A stretch of DNA of 64,000 nt from Nelumbo lutea (Eukaryota; Streptophyta; Magnoliopsida; Proteales; Nelumbonaceae). The stretch lies in the NCBI GenBank assembly GCA_022828595.1, contig JAKGHH010000002.1:68110383-68174382 (forward strand), read 5' to 3'. The position numbers and the translations under genes are program-made. Below, piece by piece: positions 33,918 through 43,985 of this stretch. A model generated the notes under the pieces. That model was given only the letters and a program-made list of their open reading frames with translations, had not been told where the DNA came from and did no database searches. Position 1 is the first letter of the stretch. Every line of letters starts with the position of its first letter.

Positions 33918-35890
33918 ATGGCCTCCTCCAGCAACACCAGACGTGGCATGGAGACAAACGCCATTGGGGAGCAACTTCAAGTCCCCGTAGTGTGCGTTGG
34001 ACAGTTCACCATCCCCCTTTCGGCGGATGGGATCCCCAGTTTGAACACGCCACAAGCAGTGGCACCCGTAAACCCTCCTACCACAAGCATCCCCTTTCCT
34101 CTCCCCATTGAGACAACCTTCACTGAACCGACTGCCGTCCCCCTGGCAGCTAGCCAAAACCGGTTGGAGGACCTAATGCAGTGCATGCGGGCAATGCAAG
34201 CCCAAATGCAACAGTTCCAGTAGCACCAGCTTCACCAGCACCAAGTACTGCACAATATCTCCCAGTATCACTATCAACAGCAGTTCCCCCAACTGCCACT
34301 GAACCAACCACTACTTCCACCTCACCACCCCGCTCCAAGGCCGGTCAAGGCCTCCCCGCAGGATGGACGCCCCCACAAGGCGAAGGCCTCCCGGCCCCAG
34401 AACCACCCCAACAGCCAGGCCTCGTCCCCAGGCCGAAGAGAGAAAAATGTCATCCCTGCCTCGCAACCCGCGGGCGGGTTGGGAACCTCGCCCGCGAGGT
34501 CGGCACCCCGACGCTCCATGCCCGAGCTCCCGCTCACCGAAAACCGATTCAGTGCCCTGGCGGCAGACTACCGGCATTCCGGGCCCATCGAGCTCAGTAA
34601 CATGGAGGCCAGCAGCGACAGTACAAGGCCCTCTCAATGGCGAAGGCGCCGGCGAAGTCGCCGAACCGCCACCCATGCCTTGTCGGAGTTCAGAGGCAAA
34701 GACACGAGCTCGGACGAGGTAGGGGCTGCCCCGGTTCTCTCGGTTCCTTCCCCCCTCACATCAGAACTCCTGGCGGTCCCCTTACCCAGAGACTTCAAGC
34801 TCCCACCCCTGGACAAGTACGACGGGTCCTTCGACCCCAACGACCACATTGACTCCTTTCAGTCCCAAATGCACCTCGCCAGGGCCAGCGAATCGTGCAT
34901 GTGCGTGGCCTTTACCACCACCCTCAGGGGGGTAGCCTGCACTTGGTACAGGAACCTGGCCCCCGGGTCGATAAAGTGCTGGGCCTAGTTCGTGCAAGTC
35001 TTCACCACACACTTCGTCACCAGCCAACGGTGCCCCAGAACAGAGGAAAGCATCTTCGGAGTAGTCCAAAGAGAAGGAGAATCTATTCGGGGCTACATCA
35101 AGTGATTCAACAAAGCATGCTTGCAGATACCGCAGTTGGACCCCGCAGTGCAGCTCGTGGCGGCCAAAAGAGGGGTGACGCACAAAGAATTCAAATGGCA
35201 CATGGTGGCCAACTAGCCCGCAATCGTGGCCGAATTCCTCAAACTCGCGGATAAGTTCATGAGGACAGAGGAAGAAATCAACCAACGAACCGAAGGCGGG
35301 AACGAGAAAAGAAAGAGAGAAGGCGAGCTCTCCAACCCGATGAATAGAAAAAACCCGACCCGGGAGCTGAAGCCAAACCAGTCATTCCGGGCCCCCCTAG
35401 CAGTTCAGACGGACTACACGCCGTTAAACACGAGGCGGACAGAGATCTTAATGACGATCAAAGACGCCACGTACGTTAAGTGGCCACCTCGCCTAAAGGG
35501 AAATCCGAACGAGAGAAATAAGAATTTGTATTGTAGTTTCCATAGAGACCATGGTCATAGCACCGAACAGTGTAATAACCTCCGGGACGAGATAGAGGGG
35601 CTCATCCATCGCAGATACTTGAGAAACTTTGTACAGCACAACAATAACAATAAAGCAACTCGGCAAGGGGAGCACGAAAAGGATGCCCCCGAGTCTAGCA
35701 ACAGACCTGCCGAACCATTGCAGAAGCAGCCTCCGGAAGAGAGGCCAGTTCGGGGAACCATCCATGTAATAGTGGGAGGTTCGATGGTAGCGGGGTGTAC
35801 CTCGACAGCAGCCCGGACTTCAGTTCGCGAAGCGGCCCTCGAAGAACGGAACCCCCCAAAGAGACCAAAGACCGAAGAACCAATCTTTTT
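33918..35890 (+). pseudogene. Tat gag
   Basis: One frame from ATG 33,918. It has an N-terminal low-complexity region with a Gln-rich tract (AMQAQMQQFQ, then a TAG at 34,221 inside the tract). Then comes the capsid (Retrotrans_gag family) from PPLDKYDGSFDPNDHI (34,802) through TTTLRGVACTWYRNLAPGSI and EFLKLADKFMRTEE (35,235). It ends in CSFHRDHGHSTEQCNNL (35,533-35,583), a zinc-binding segment. Stops at 34,221 (TAG), 34,986 (TAG), 35,103 (TGA) and 35,214 (TAG) break it. All four are one C-to-T or G-to-A change from a sense codon. Confidence 0.9.
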
Positions 35891-36500
35891 CATGGAGGAC
35901 GACGCGCGAGGAGTCCACTACCACCATGATGACGTGCTTGTCATTAAACTAAGGATCAGCGACTTCGAGGTCAGGTGCGTACTCGTAGATTCTGGCAGCT
36001 CAGCGGACATCCTCTTCAAATCAGCCTTGACCAGCTGCAGTTACAGAGGAGCGAGCTGAAGCCCGCGAACACTCCCCTGGTGGGTTTCAGCGGAGAGGAA
36101 GTCAGGCCCCTCGGAAAAGTAACTGTCCCTATGGAAGTCGGCACAAGGCCTTGTGCGGTCAGACTCAACCATGGTTTCCTGGTAGTCGCGACCCCCTCCC
36201 CATACAATGTCATAATAGGGCGGCCGATCACGCATATCCTACGGGCGGCGGTCTCCACCTACTATTTGGCCATGAAGTTCCCTACGGACTTCGATGTAGG
36301 GGTAGCGTGGGGCGACCAGCTCGAGTCCCGCAAGTGCTATGTTGCCACCCTGAAGGGAAAAACCAAGGCGGCCGATGACCTCGAACTGGAGCGGCCTGCG
36401 GAGCAAGGTGAGAAACGAGCTTCGCCCACGGAGGAAACTGTCATAATCCCGACTTCGGCTATGGACCCAGCTCGCACACTAAGCATTGGAGCTTCCATCG
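35891..36500 (+). pseudogene. Tat protease
   Basis: The retroviral-type aspartic protease has its active site VLVDSGSSADILF at about 35,976-36,014, intact. A single-base loss at about 36,024-36,025 moves the reading frame; the rest (NTPLVGFSGEEVRP, FLVVATPSPYNVIIGRP) continues in the new frame, which then stays to the end of pol. Gag and pol were thus one continuous frame before this deletion. The protease would cut the polyprotein. Confidence 0.9.
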
Positions 36501-37480
36501 AAGACCCCCTACGAGCCGAACTGGCGAGTTTTTTACTTCAAAATTTAGATATTTTTGCCTGGTCCGTGGCCGACATGCCCAGTATTAGCCCCGGACTGAT
36601 AACTCACAAACTTAATACTGACCCTGTAGTCAGACCCGTTAGACAGAAGAAACGCAACTTAGCCCCAGAACGCTGGAGAGCGGTCGACGAGGAGGTCGAG
36701 AAGCTCCTCGTAGCAAACTTCATAAGGGAAGTCCATTACCCGAGCTGGGTGGCCAACCCGGTGTTGGTAAAAAAGGCAAGCGGCAAGTGGCGCATGTGCG
36801 TTGACTATACCGACCTGAACCGAGCTTGCCCGAAAGATTGCTTCCCCCTCCCTAGAATTGACCGCCTAGTGAACGCGACCTCGGGAAACGAGTTGCTAAG
36901 CTTCCTGGATGCCTACTCGGGCTACAACCAAGTTAGGATGGGCCCATCCGATGAGGAAAAAACCAGCTTCATAACCGAGTTCGGCCTGTATTGCTACAAA
37001 GTCATGCCCTTCGGACTAAAAAATGTCAGAGCGACTTTCCAAAGACTTGTAAATAGGCTATTTCGGCCCCTGATTGGTACGAAGATAGAGTGCTATGTAG
37101 ACAACATGGTCGTCAAGACTCAGTTTTCACAAGAATTAATACAAGAATTAGATTCTGTTTTCCAAATCCTGCGTCAGTTTAGCATGAAGTTGAACCCCAA
37201 CAGGTGTGTCTTCGGTGTCACCTCGGGCAAGTTCCTAGGATACATTGTCAATCGGCGCGGTATTGAGGCCAACCCGGACAAAATAAAAGCCATTCTAGAT
37301 ATGAAACCACCTCGGAAAGTAAAAGAAGTTTAGAGGCTAAACGGCCACATAGCCGCTCTAAGCCGCTTCTTGTCTAAGTCAGCAGACCGCTGCCTACCCT
37401 TCTTCAAGGCAATCAAAGGCAAAGGGTTCGAGTGGACCCAGGACTGCTAGTTCGCGTTCGACGAACTAAAAGGTTACCTC
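36501..37480 (+). pseudogene. Tat reverse transcriptase
   Basis: Long open part with VANPVLVKKASGKWRMCVDY, DLNRACPKDCFPLPRID, LLSFLDAYSGYNQV and YKVMPFGLKNVRATFQ. The active site is YVDN (37,094-37,105) instead of YVDD. The thumb continues (FLGYIVNRRGIEANPDKI) to a TAG at 37,331 and a second TAG at 37,448. With the second catalytic Asp lost, even a read-through product would be inactive. Confidence 0.92.
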
Positions 37481-38430
37481 GCTAGTGTGCCAACCTTAGC
37501 CCGGCCCGAGGTGGGCGAGGTCTTAGAACTGTACCTCTCGGCGAGTGACGAGGTGGTCAGTTCAGTACTGATAAAAGAAACAGACCGGGTCCAACGACCC
37601 ATCTATTATGTTAGTAAAATTTTGCAGGGAGCAGAGGCAAGGTACCCGGAGATAGAAAAACTAGCATACGCCCTAGTAATAGCAGCTCGAAAACTCCGCC
37701 CATACTTCCAGGCTCACACCGTCATCGTCCTAACTGACAAACCTCTTAGACAAGTTTTTATCAAACCCGAGGTTTCCGGCCGACTGACGAAATGGGCCAT
37801 CAAACTCAGCGAGTACGACCTCCAGTACAAACCGAGAACCGCTATCAAGGCCCAAGCTTTGGCAGATTTTATCATCGAGTGTACTTTCAGCCACGAAGCC
37901 CCACAGGTCAAGCCCGAGGTCCCCAGTTCGGGCGAACCCGGAGCTCCTGAGCCCATAGAGTCCGAACCCCGTGAAGTAGCAGCCAGTGTGGCATCTCTCC
38001 TGGTCAGGCGAAGCGCGAACTGGGATGAGGAGCCCTGGATCCTTCACGTGGACGGTTCCTCGAACCGGCAAGGCAGCGGAGCTGGAATAGTCTTGTGTGG
38101 CCCGGGCGGCACAAAATTAGAATACGCGCTACGCTTTGAGTTCGCGGCATCCAACAATGAGGCAGAGTACGAAGCACTGATCGCCGGGCTGGACCTAGCA
38201 CAAAAGGTAAAGGCAAAACACTTGGTCATCTGCAGCGATTCTCAGCTCGTAGTGAACCAAGTTACCGGCGAGTACGAAGCACGCGATCTCTCCATGTTCG
38301 CATATTTGGCCAAAGTAAAAGAAGCCCTGCTCAACTTCCGGTCACACATCATCAGGCAAATCCCGAGGTCAGAAAACACTGAGGCTGACGCCCTGTCCCG
38401 GTTAGCCAGTACAAGTCACAACAATATGAG
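37481..38430 (+). pseudogene. Tat RNase H pair (RT-linked and second, archaeal-type)
   Basis: Open from 37,487. The first domain has YYVSKILQGAEARYPEIEK and LTDKPLRQV. A linker of about 70 residues follows. The second RNase H has WILHVDGSSNRQGSGAGIVL, SNNEAEYEALIAGL, HLVICSDSQLVVNQV and IPRSENTEADALSRL, with the catalytic D-E-D-D residues present. Two RNase H domains in series are known from Tat-lineage elements. This part has no internal stop, unlike its neighbours. Confidence 0.93.
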
Positions 38431-39742
38431 AACTGTGTACATAGAGGACTTACATCGGTCTAGTATTCTCGGGGGGACAGAGGAGGTCACTCCCGTCTTG
38501 GAGGCAGAGCCGAGCTGGATCGATCCACTCGCAAGCTTCTTGATAGAAGGAACCCTCCCTGCAGAACGCAATGCGGCCAAGAGGGTGCAGCGCCAGGCGG
38601 CCAAATACGTCATAATAGACGAACGGTTATACCAACAGTCGTACACACTTCCCTATTTGCGTTGTCTGCGACCTGCCGAAGCCGAGTTCGTACTCCGCGA
38701 CACTCATGAAGGCCTGTGCGGCGGACACTTGGGGGGCAGAGCACTCGCCCAAAAGGCACTTCGACAAGGATACTACTGGCCAACGATGAAGGCAAAAGCT
38801 GTCGAGCTCGTTAGAAAATGTGACAAGTGTCAGAAGCACGCTAATATCCACCATCAACCTGCTTCCGACCTCAAATACCTCGCCAGCCCGTGGCCCTTTG
38901 CACAATAGGGCATCGACCTCCTAGGGCCATTCCCACCAGCAACAGGCGGAAGAAAATTCTTAGTTGTTGCAGTAGATTACTTTACGAAGTGGATAGAAGC
39001 CGAACCTCTGGCAACTGTTACGGCTCGAAACATACAGAACTTCTTTTGGAAGAACATAGTATGTCGGTTCAGGTTACCTCGGGTACTAATCTCTGACAAC
39101 GGCAAACAGTTTGAGGATATCAAGTTCCAAGAGTGGTGCCAGAACATGGGGATTCGGCAAAATTTCACGTCAATCGTGCACCCGCAGGCAAACGGTCAGA
39201 CGGAAGTAATGAACAGAGCCATCTTGCGCGGACTGAAAGCACGTCTGGATCGAGCTAAGGGATTATGGGCCGAAGAGCTACCAAGTGTCTTATGTGCTCA
39301 CCGAACTACCGAAAAAGCAGGCACGGGAGAAACCCCCTTCAACCTCACCTACGGCACTAAAGCAGTGATCCCGGCGGAAATCAAAATACCAACGTTGCGA
39401 TTAGAAACATACGATGATCGGACGAACGGAGACGAGTTACGTACCAACCTCGACCTACTGGACGAGGTAAGGGACCTCGCACACATCCGAACAGTGGCAT
39501 ACCAGCAGCAGGTGGCTCGCTACTACAATAGCAGAGTAAAGCAACGAAGCATCCGAGTCAGCGTCCTGGTCCTTTGTAAGATTATGGTGCCCGAACCCGG
39601 CATGGGCAAGCTTGGACCTAATTGGGAAGGGCCCTATAAAGTAAAAAGAGCTCTCGGGGGCGCATACGAACTCGAAACCTTGGAAGGCAAACGAGTACCT
39701 CGAGTATGGAACATCGTGAACTTAAGGCGATACTACCTATAA
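38431..39742 (+). pseudogene. Tat integrase
   Basis: Zinc-binding H2C2 domain (HEGLCGGHLGG, KCDKCQKH) to 38,880. A TAG at 38,906 stands where the family has Trp (PWPFAQ-W-GIDLLGPFP). The core has VVAVDYFTKWIEA, ISDNGKQFED and NGQTEVMNRAIL, so the catalytic D, D and E are present. The C-terminal part (GPNWEGPYKV, NIVNLRRYYL) ends at TAA 39,740-39,742. The frame is the same as in RT. Confidence 0.92.
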
Positions 39743-40582
39743 ACCACCAAGTGAAGTGGACGAAATCGGGTCCTATGTGCCACGAGGCAAGCCAAGAGGA
39801 ACTTCGGTGTAGACAAACAAAGAAGAGCATATTATTAGCTCGGCAAAAAATCAGTTCGTGGCATAAAAGACCGCGGAAATTTAATAACCCGGACAGTGGC
39901 AGACAAAGAAATAGTTCGGGGAAGATGAGCAAGGGGAAAAAGACACTCCATTGCAAGAAACAGTACATTGGCAAAAAAAAAAAAAATTTTACATGCCCGG
40001 AGCCACTTCTTCGCCATCGAAAGGCACTTCAACAACACCCGAAGGCCCTACCTCTCCTTCAGAGTCCGGCTCGCCATCAGCAGCATTGGCCATCTCCTGA
40101 GTTATACGCGAAGTGGATATGGCACTTACATCGAGGTCGGGGTACGTATTCCGGATCATCCACCGGCTCAACTTGAACCCCCTCCTGTAAGAGTCCACCA
40201 TCAGATCGTCAAAACGCAGAGAGGCAATGTAGTCTTCAACTGCCTTCTTCTTGGCGTCTTCAATGCCTTGGGAAAAAATCTGTGTTCTCTCCCTGATGTC
40301 TTCTTGAAGATATTCGACTTGATGCTGCAAATCCAACTTCAAGTCCGCCATATGCTTGACAACTACCCCCATGGCCTCGGCATCACGTTGAGACCTCACC
40401 TGCCTAGCCATCGCGACGCGAGCAGCCTCTTCAGCAGCGTAAGCAGCCGCCTCAGCAGCCCGGGTATTTGCCTCTACAGCACGGAAAGCTTCTTCAGCAG
40501 CATGAGCGGCAGCCTCAGCAGCTCGCGCCTGTCGCAAGCTCCTCTCCACTTGGGCCGCCAAGGCATGAATTGAAGAATTCAC

Positions 40583-40655
40583 CTACCAAAAGAAACAAGT
40601 GAGCAAATAACAGCAGAAGCAACGGAATAAAAAAGGAAGACAGAATCTAACTTAC
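40583..40655 (-). other. Intron 2 of the antisense gene
   Basis: 73 bp on minus, from GTG|GTAAGT (a consensus donor) to TTTTGGTAG|GTGAAT. The splice joins HAMV to VNSSIHAL. Confidence 0.7.
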
Positions 40656-40850
40656 CACCATGGCATGTGTTACGGCACGGCAAGCAACCTGATTCAAGGG
40701 AAGATCGGTCCACGTCACGACCTCCTCAGGGAAAGTAGCGTCCCTACTCTTCCAGGGGCAGCTCGGTACGAGTTCGCTTGGCGACCCGCTTCCTCCTCTT
40801 CATACCTTGGAACAAATGCCCCCCACGAGTTCTCTCCGCGTCCATGACAC

Positions 40851-40924
40851 CTGTAGAAACAAATTCGACATCAGAAAAAACGAAAAGAACAAAGCAAGCA
40901 AGAACCGCATAGCTAGAAACCTAC
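40851..40924 (-). other. Intron 1 of the antisense gene
   Basis: 74 bp on minus, from CGG|GTAGGT to TTTCTACAG|GTGTC, with a T-rich acceptor tract. It joins GG(G)T in frame (Ser-Gly-Val-Met). Confidence 0.65.
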
Positions 40925-41904
40925 CCGAACTCAGGCCGGCTGCAATAAGCTTGGCCTCCGTTAAGTAGTGGTGGCACTTTAAGCCTTGCCGCGCCCATTG
41001 CCGGAGGCCCTTAACCATCTCTTTATCGAGAGTCACACCTAAATCGGGAGCGGCCTCACCCCACCCGGTCTGAAAAGGCCATCCTTGTGCACTTCGCACG
41101 CCAAAGTAGTCCCGCTTCCACGCCGAGACCTTGTTAGGAAGATCGTGCAGAAGCTTAAAACCCTAGCAAGGGGTAAGGTAATACGCCCGTCTCCCCCCAG
41201 GAAGAGAACCCGCCTGTCTCTTGAGCATCAAGATAGAGGAGAATATCTCTAAGTCCAAGGGGAAGTTCTGCTCACAAAAAAGGGAAACTATCCCCACCAG
41301 GTTCCAAATAGAGTTTGGATGAAACTGGCCAATGGTGACACCGAAGTGGTTTATGACTTCGACGAGAAGGGGATGGAAAGGAAGTCGCAACCCTGCAGCG
41401 AGCTGCTCTTGAAAAATCACGATCTCGTTAGGACCGTGTTCCCAACGAAAGCTACCCGAAGGAATAAAATATGTGTACCCCCTAGGAAGATTGTAAGACA
41501 GAAGTATGGATTGAAGCCCCTCAGGCATCATGGTCAAAGGACCAAACCTGTCTAGCATCCGACCTCGGCGGGAGGTAGACGCCAAACTGCCCGAAGCAAC
41601 TCGGCCTACTGGTTCATAGTCCTCAAGCTCAGGATCACTGAGGTAGTCTGGGGACACAGCTCGGTTGGTGGAACCTACGTCGGCCCTACTCGAAGAATCG
41701 TCTGAGCTATTAAAGCTAGACATTGGGGAAAAGATGGATTCAAGAAAGTACTCACCGGAAAGTTTGAAGAACAAGCCAAAGAACCGTGAAGACTGTATAA
41801 CCAGCCTTGACGCGAGCTGGAAAAGACTTGGACACGAGCTGAAATGTTGGACGCGAACTCAGTAGACAAACCGCAGAAGTGACAAACCAACCGGGGTCCC
41901 CCAC

Positions 41905-41912
41905 TATTTATA
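41905..41912 (-). promoter_or_regulatory. TATA box of the antisense gene
   Basis: On minus it reads TATAAATA in CTATAAATAG, 182 bp upstream of the antisense ATG and outside both LTRs. It is a consensus plant TATA box and points away from the 3' LTR toward the antisense gene. Confidence 0.65.
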
Positions 41913-41963
41913 GCTACAGTTACCAAGAATCGACCGTGCAGACCAAAGACGATCCGACGGCCC

Positions 41964-42131
41964 ACGTTCTTACCAACCGCACAACCCTTAAGGTCGAGAC
42001 GTGATTGGTGCACGTCTTTCCGAAAAAAGTGAAACGTCAGCGCACGTCTTTCTGAAACCAACGTCGCTTCGACACGTGTCTTTTCCGAAACTGACGTGCC
42101 ACACATCTCCCTGACAGTCGTCCGCGCACGT
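41964..42131 (-). promoter_or_regulatory. Cluster of nine ACGT cores upstream of the antisense TATA
   Basis: ACGT begins at 41,964, 41,999, 42,012, 42,034, 42,044, 42,061, 42,074, 42,094 and 42,128. Several are extended: GACACGTGTC (42,071-42,080, a palindromic G-box), TGACGTG (42,092-42,098) and three CACGTC. ACGT is the core bound by plant bZIP and bHLH factors. The cluster lies 50-225 bp upstream of the TATA box. Confidence 0.5.
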
Positions 42132-42372
42132 ACAGCAGTGGCGCGCCTTTTTGAAAAGACCCGCTGTCACATCCTAGCGGCGCGAATTGGTTTGAAATTT
42201 AAAACGCGCGTTGTCACAACCACCAGCGTTCTTGAGTAAGCACGTTTTCGGCCTTCTTGAAAACCGAAAGAACCCTAGCAAAAGCATCTCGTGCAGTGAA
42301 GGTTCGAAGGACGGGACAAATCCACCTGCTACCTCGCGAAAACTCCCCGCACCATGGCAAGACCCCCGGCGC

Positions 42373-42384
42373 AAGGAGTGGGGG
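42373..42384 (+). other. Polypurine tract of the Tat element
   Basis: AAGGAGTGGGGG, five bases (CCAAT) before the 3' LTR start TGATGAAGG at 42,390. Confidence 0.8.
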
Positions 42385-42389
42385 CCAAT

Positions 42390-43639
42390 TGATGAAGGAA
42401 GGTTTGGCCCGACCTCCCTATTACGTGACACGTGGCAGAAACAATAGCTCGGCAAAAGGGGCCAAGCCTAGGCAGGAACAAGGGGACACGAGTGGACTGA
42501 ACTCCCTACCAGGGGCCCGAACTGACCCACCTTGTAACAGCTCGGGTTATACTTCGCCAAACTAAACTAGTAACAGCACGGGATACACTTCGTCGAACTG
42601 ACCCACCTTGTAACAGCTCGGGTTATACTTCGCCAAACTAAACTAGTAACAGCTCGGGATACACTTCGCCGAACTGACCCACCTTGTAACAGCTCGGGAT
42701 ACACTTCGCCGAACTGACCCACCTTGTAACAGCTCGGGTTATACTTCGCCAAACTAAACTTGTAACAGCTCGGGATACACTTCGCCGAACTGACCCACCT
42801 TGTAACAGCTTGGGATACACTTCGTCGAACTGACCCACCTTGTAACAGCTCGGGTTATACTTCGCCAAACTAAACTAGTAACAGCTCAGGATACACTTCG
42901 CCGAACTGACCCACCTTGTAACAGCTCGGGATACACTTCGCCGAACTAACCCACCTTGTAACAGCTCGGGTTATACTTCGCCAAACTAAACTTGTAACAG
43001 CTCGGGATACACTTCGCCGAACTGACCCACCTTGTAACAGCTCGGGATACACTTCGCCGAACTGACCCACCTTGTAACAGCTCGGGATACACTTCGCCGA
43101 ACTGACCTGCCCTATAGATACCTCCGAGCTCATGACCGCCCCACTCAGCACTTCGCATCACTTGGCACCAAAACCAAACAAGTCGTACCACGCCTGACAC
43201 TAAGGAAGTTCGTGCCCAAGGGCGCCGCGCCTGACTGACTTGGGATCTGACGTTTGGCGGTAGCACCCTAGACGGCCACCTGCCACTACCGCTGACACCG
43301 CCATCTCCAGTTAGATGACGGTTAGGCAGTGACGGTTCAGTCTCAGCAGAAAGGACGACGGCCGAATTGACAAGCACAAGGGTAATCATACTTGACCTGA
43401 CAAGGGGCCCGGGACGAGTGCACGAAGTGACTATAAGAGCCCCCTGCCCCCCAACAACAGAGGTATGCAAACTTTGCGCTATCTGGTATTACCTTGCTTT
43501 TGAAGGATTCTAACTTGAGCTTCGGAGCCTCTACACCGGGTTCCCCCCGGAGCTTCTCCATCTCCGTTTCAGGTTCCCTGCTACCCCGTTCGGAAGCAAG
43601 GCAGCGGACAGCTAAGACCGGCCGGATCGCGCTCCATCA
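42390..43639 (+). mobile_element. 3' LTR of the Tat element (1,250 bp)
   Basis: Same ends as the 5' LTR. It contains 15 tandem units (42,527-43,110) instead of 13, which accounts for the 76-bp length difference. In the first ~140 bp the two LTRs differ at seven sites, all transitions. Confidence 0.95.
42527..43110 (+). repeat. Tandem repeat array in the 3' LTR, 15 units
   Basis: Same 36/40-bp units as in the 5' LTR, with the core GTAACAGCTCGGG. Open frames read through it on minus are repeat artefacts. Confidence 0.95.
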
Positions 43640-43663
43640 ATAGGTAAGCAGAATGAGATTGGC

Positions 43664-43795
43664 TTAATGCTCTGATACGATATCTATATTATGATTCATG
43701 AAGAAAAGAAAAGAAGAATGAGGAGGAGAAGAAGAAGAGAGATTTAAAATAGGGTGCAGTGCTCTAAGCAGCCCTTCAAACTGTATGTGAAGGGC
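43664..43795 (-). mobile_element. Primer site and 3' half of the 5' LTR of Copia H
   Basis: On minus the primer site GTATCAGAGCATTA (43,678-43,665) matches the initiator-Met tRNA type. The LTR part 43,795-43,680 (TTTGAAGGGCTGCTTAGAGC..., pyrimidine-rich end) matches the second half of the 3' LTR near 26,890-26,990. The first half is not found in this orientation. Confidence 0.75.
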
Positions 43796-43985
43796 TTGGC
43801 TTAAGTGGAGCTGTTACTATTGTGGGATTTAACAGTGTCGGTCTTGGCCCATTTATGTTATGTCTTTCTATTTATTGTTGGAACATACTTCTGTAATTAA
43901 GTGTTAATGGGTCTGGGCTTGTTTATTTTAAGTAACTAAGTTGTAATCATATGTTTTTAATGTTGCCTGAGCAGTTTGTTTGTAG
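43796..43985 (+). mobile_element. Polypurine-like tract and 5' half of an H-type LTR, inverted
   Basis: On plus: CTTAAGTGGAGCTG, then TATTGTGGGATTTAAC and on to TTTTAATGTTGCC, the first half of the H-type LTR in the opposite orientation to the preceding piece. It is therefore the 3' end of a second, plus-strand element or an inversion. Confidence 0.7.

Larger units (their letters stand above)
39989..41723 (-). pseudogene. Antisense spliced gene of the Tat element (gypsy-type PF04195-like protein)
   Basis: Lies on minus between pol and the 3' LTR. Exon 1, 41,723-40,925, starts at ATG 41,723 (MSSFNSSDDSSSRADVG). It is acidic and Ser-rich at the N-terminus, then carries a globular segment (GYTYFIPSGSFRWE, LAAGLRLPFHPLLVEVINHF, SIWNLVGIVSLFCEQN) like the PF04195 'putative gypsy type transposon' family. 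One TAG lies at 41,165-41,163 and the same frame runs on. Exon 2, 40,850-40,656, is short and basic (MKRRKRVAKRTRTELP) with a TAG and a one-base shift. Exon 3, 40,582-39,989, is an Ala-rich coiled coil with two similar heptad blocks (AAEAAAHAAEEAFR, AAEAAAYAAEEAAR) and an acidic C-terminus. Exon phases agree across intron 1 (1/2) and at the start of exon 3 (0). Function unknown; such antisense genes are known in Tat relatives. The start is chosen because the upstream frame has only a TTG. Confidence 0.8.
32655..43639 (+). mobile_element. Tat-lineage Ty3/gypsy retrotransposon (10,985 bp)
   Basis: Complete in structure: 5' LTR 32,655-33,828, primer site, gag-protease-RT-RNase H-second RNase H-integrase on plus, an antisense spliced gene on minus, polypurine tract and 3' LTR 42,390-43,639. 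Target duplication ATAGG lies on both sides. The second RNase H after RT and the antisense gene are marks of the Tat lineage of plant gypsy elements. By eye the LTRs differ at about 3-5 percent of aligned sites outside the tandem repeats, mostly by transitions. The insertion is thus not recent but clearly younger than the Copia H it split. Confidence 0.95.

Noticed and set aside
34150..34852. Long open frames in other registers and on minus in the Tat gag N-terminal region
   Set aside because: GC-rich, Pro/Ala/Arg-rich low-complexity shadows of the gag frame 33,918-35,890. No domain.
34782..35285. 167-codon minus-strand frame opposite gag
   Set aside because: Shadow of the capsid coding sequence, which is clearly on plus.
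39743..40176. Plus-strand frame of 156 codons after integrase
   Set aside because: It overlaps the antisense exon 3 and lacks any domain; integrase ends at its own stop at 39,740.
42567..43151. The same repeat-derived frames in the 3' LTR
   Set aside because: Artefacts of the tandem array.
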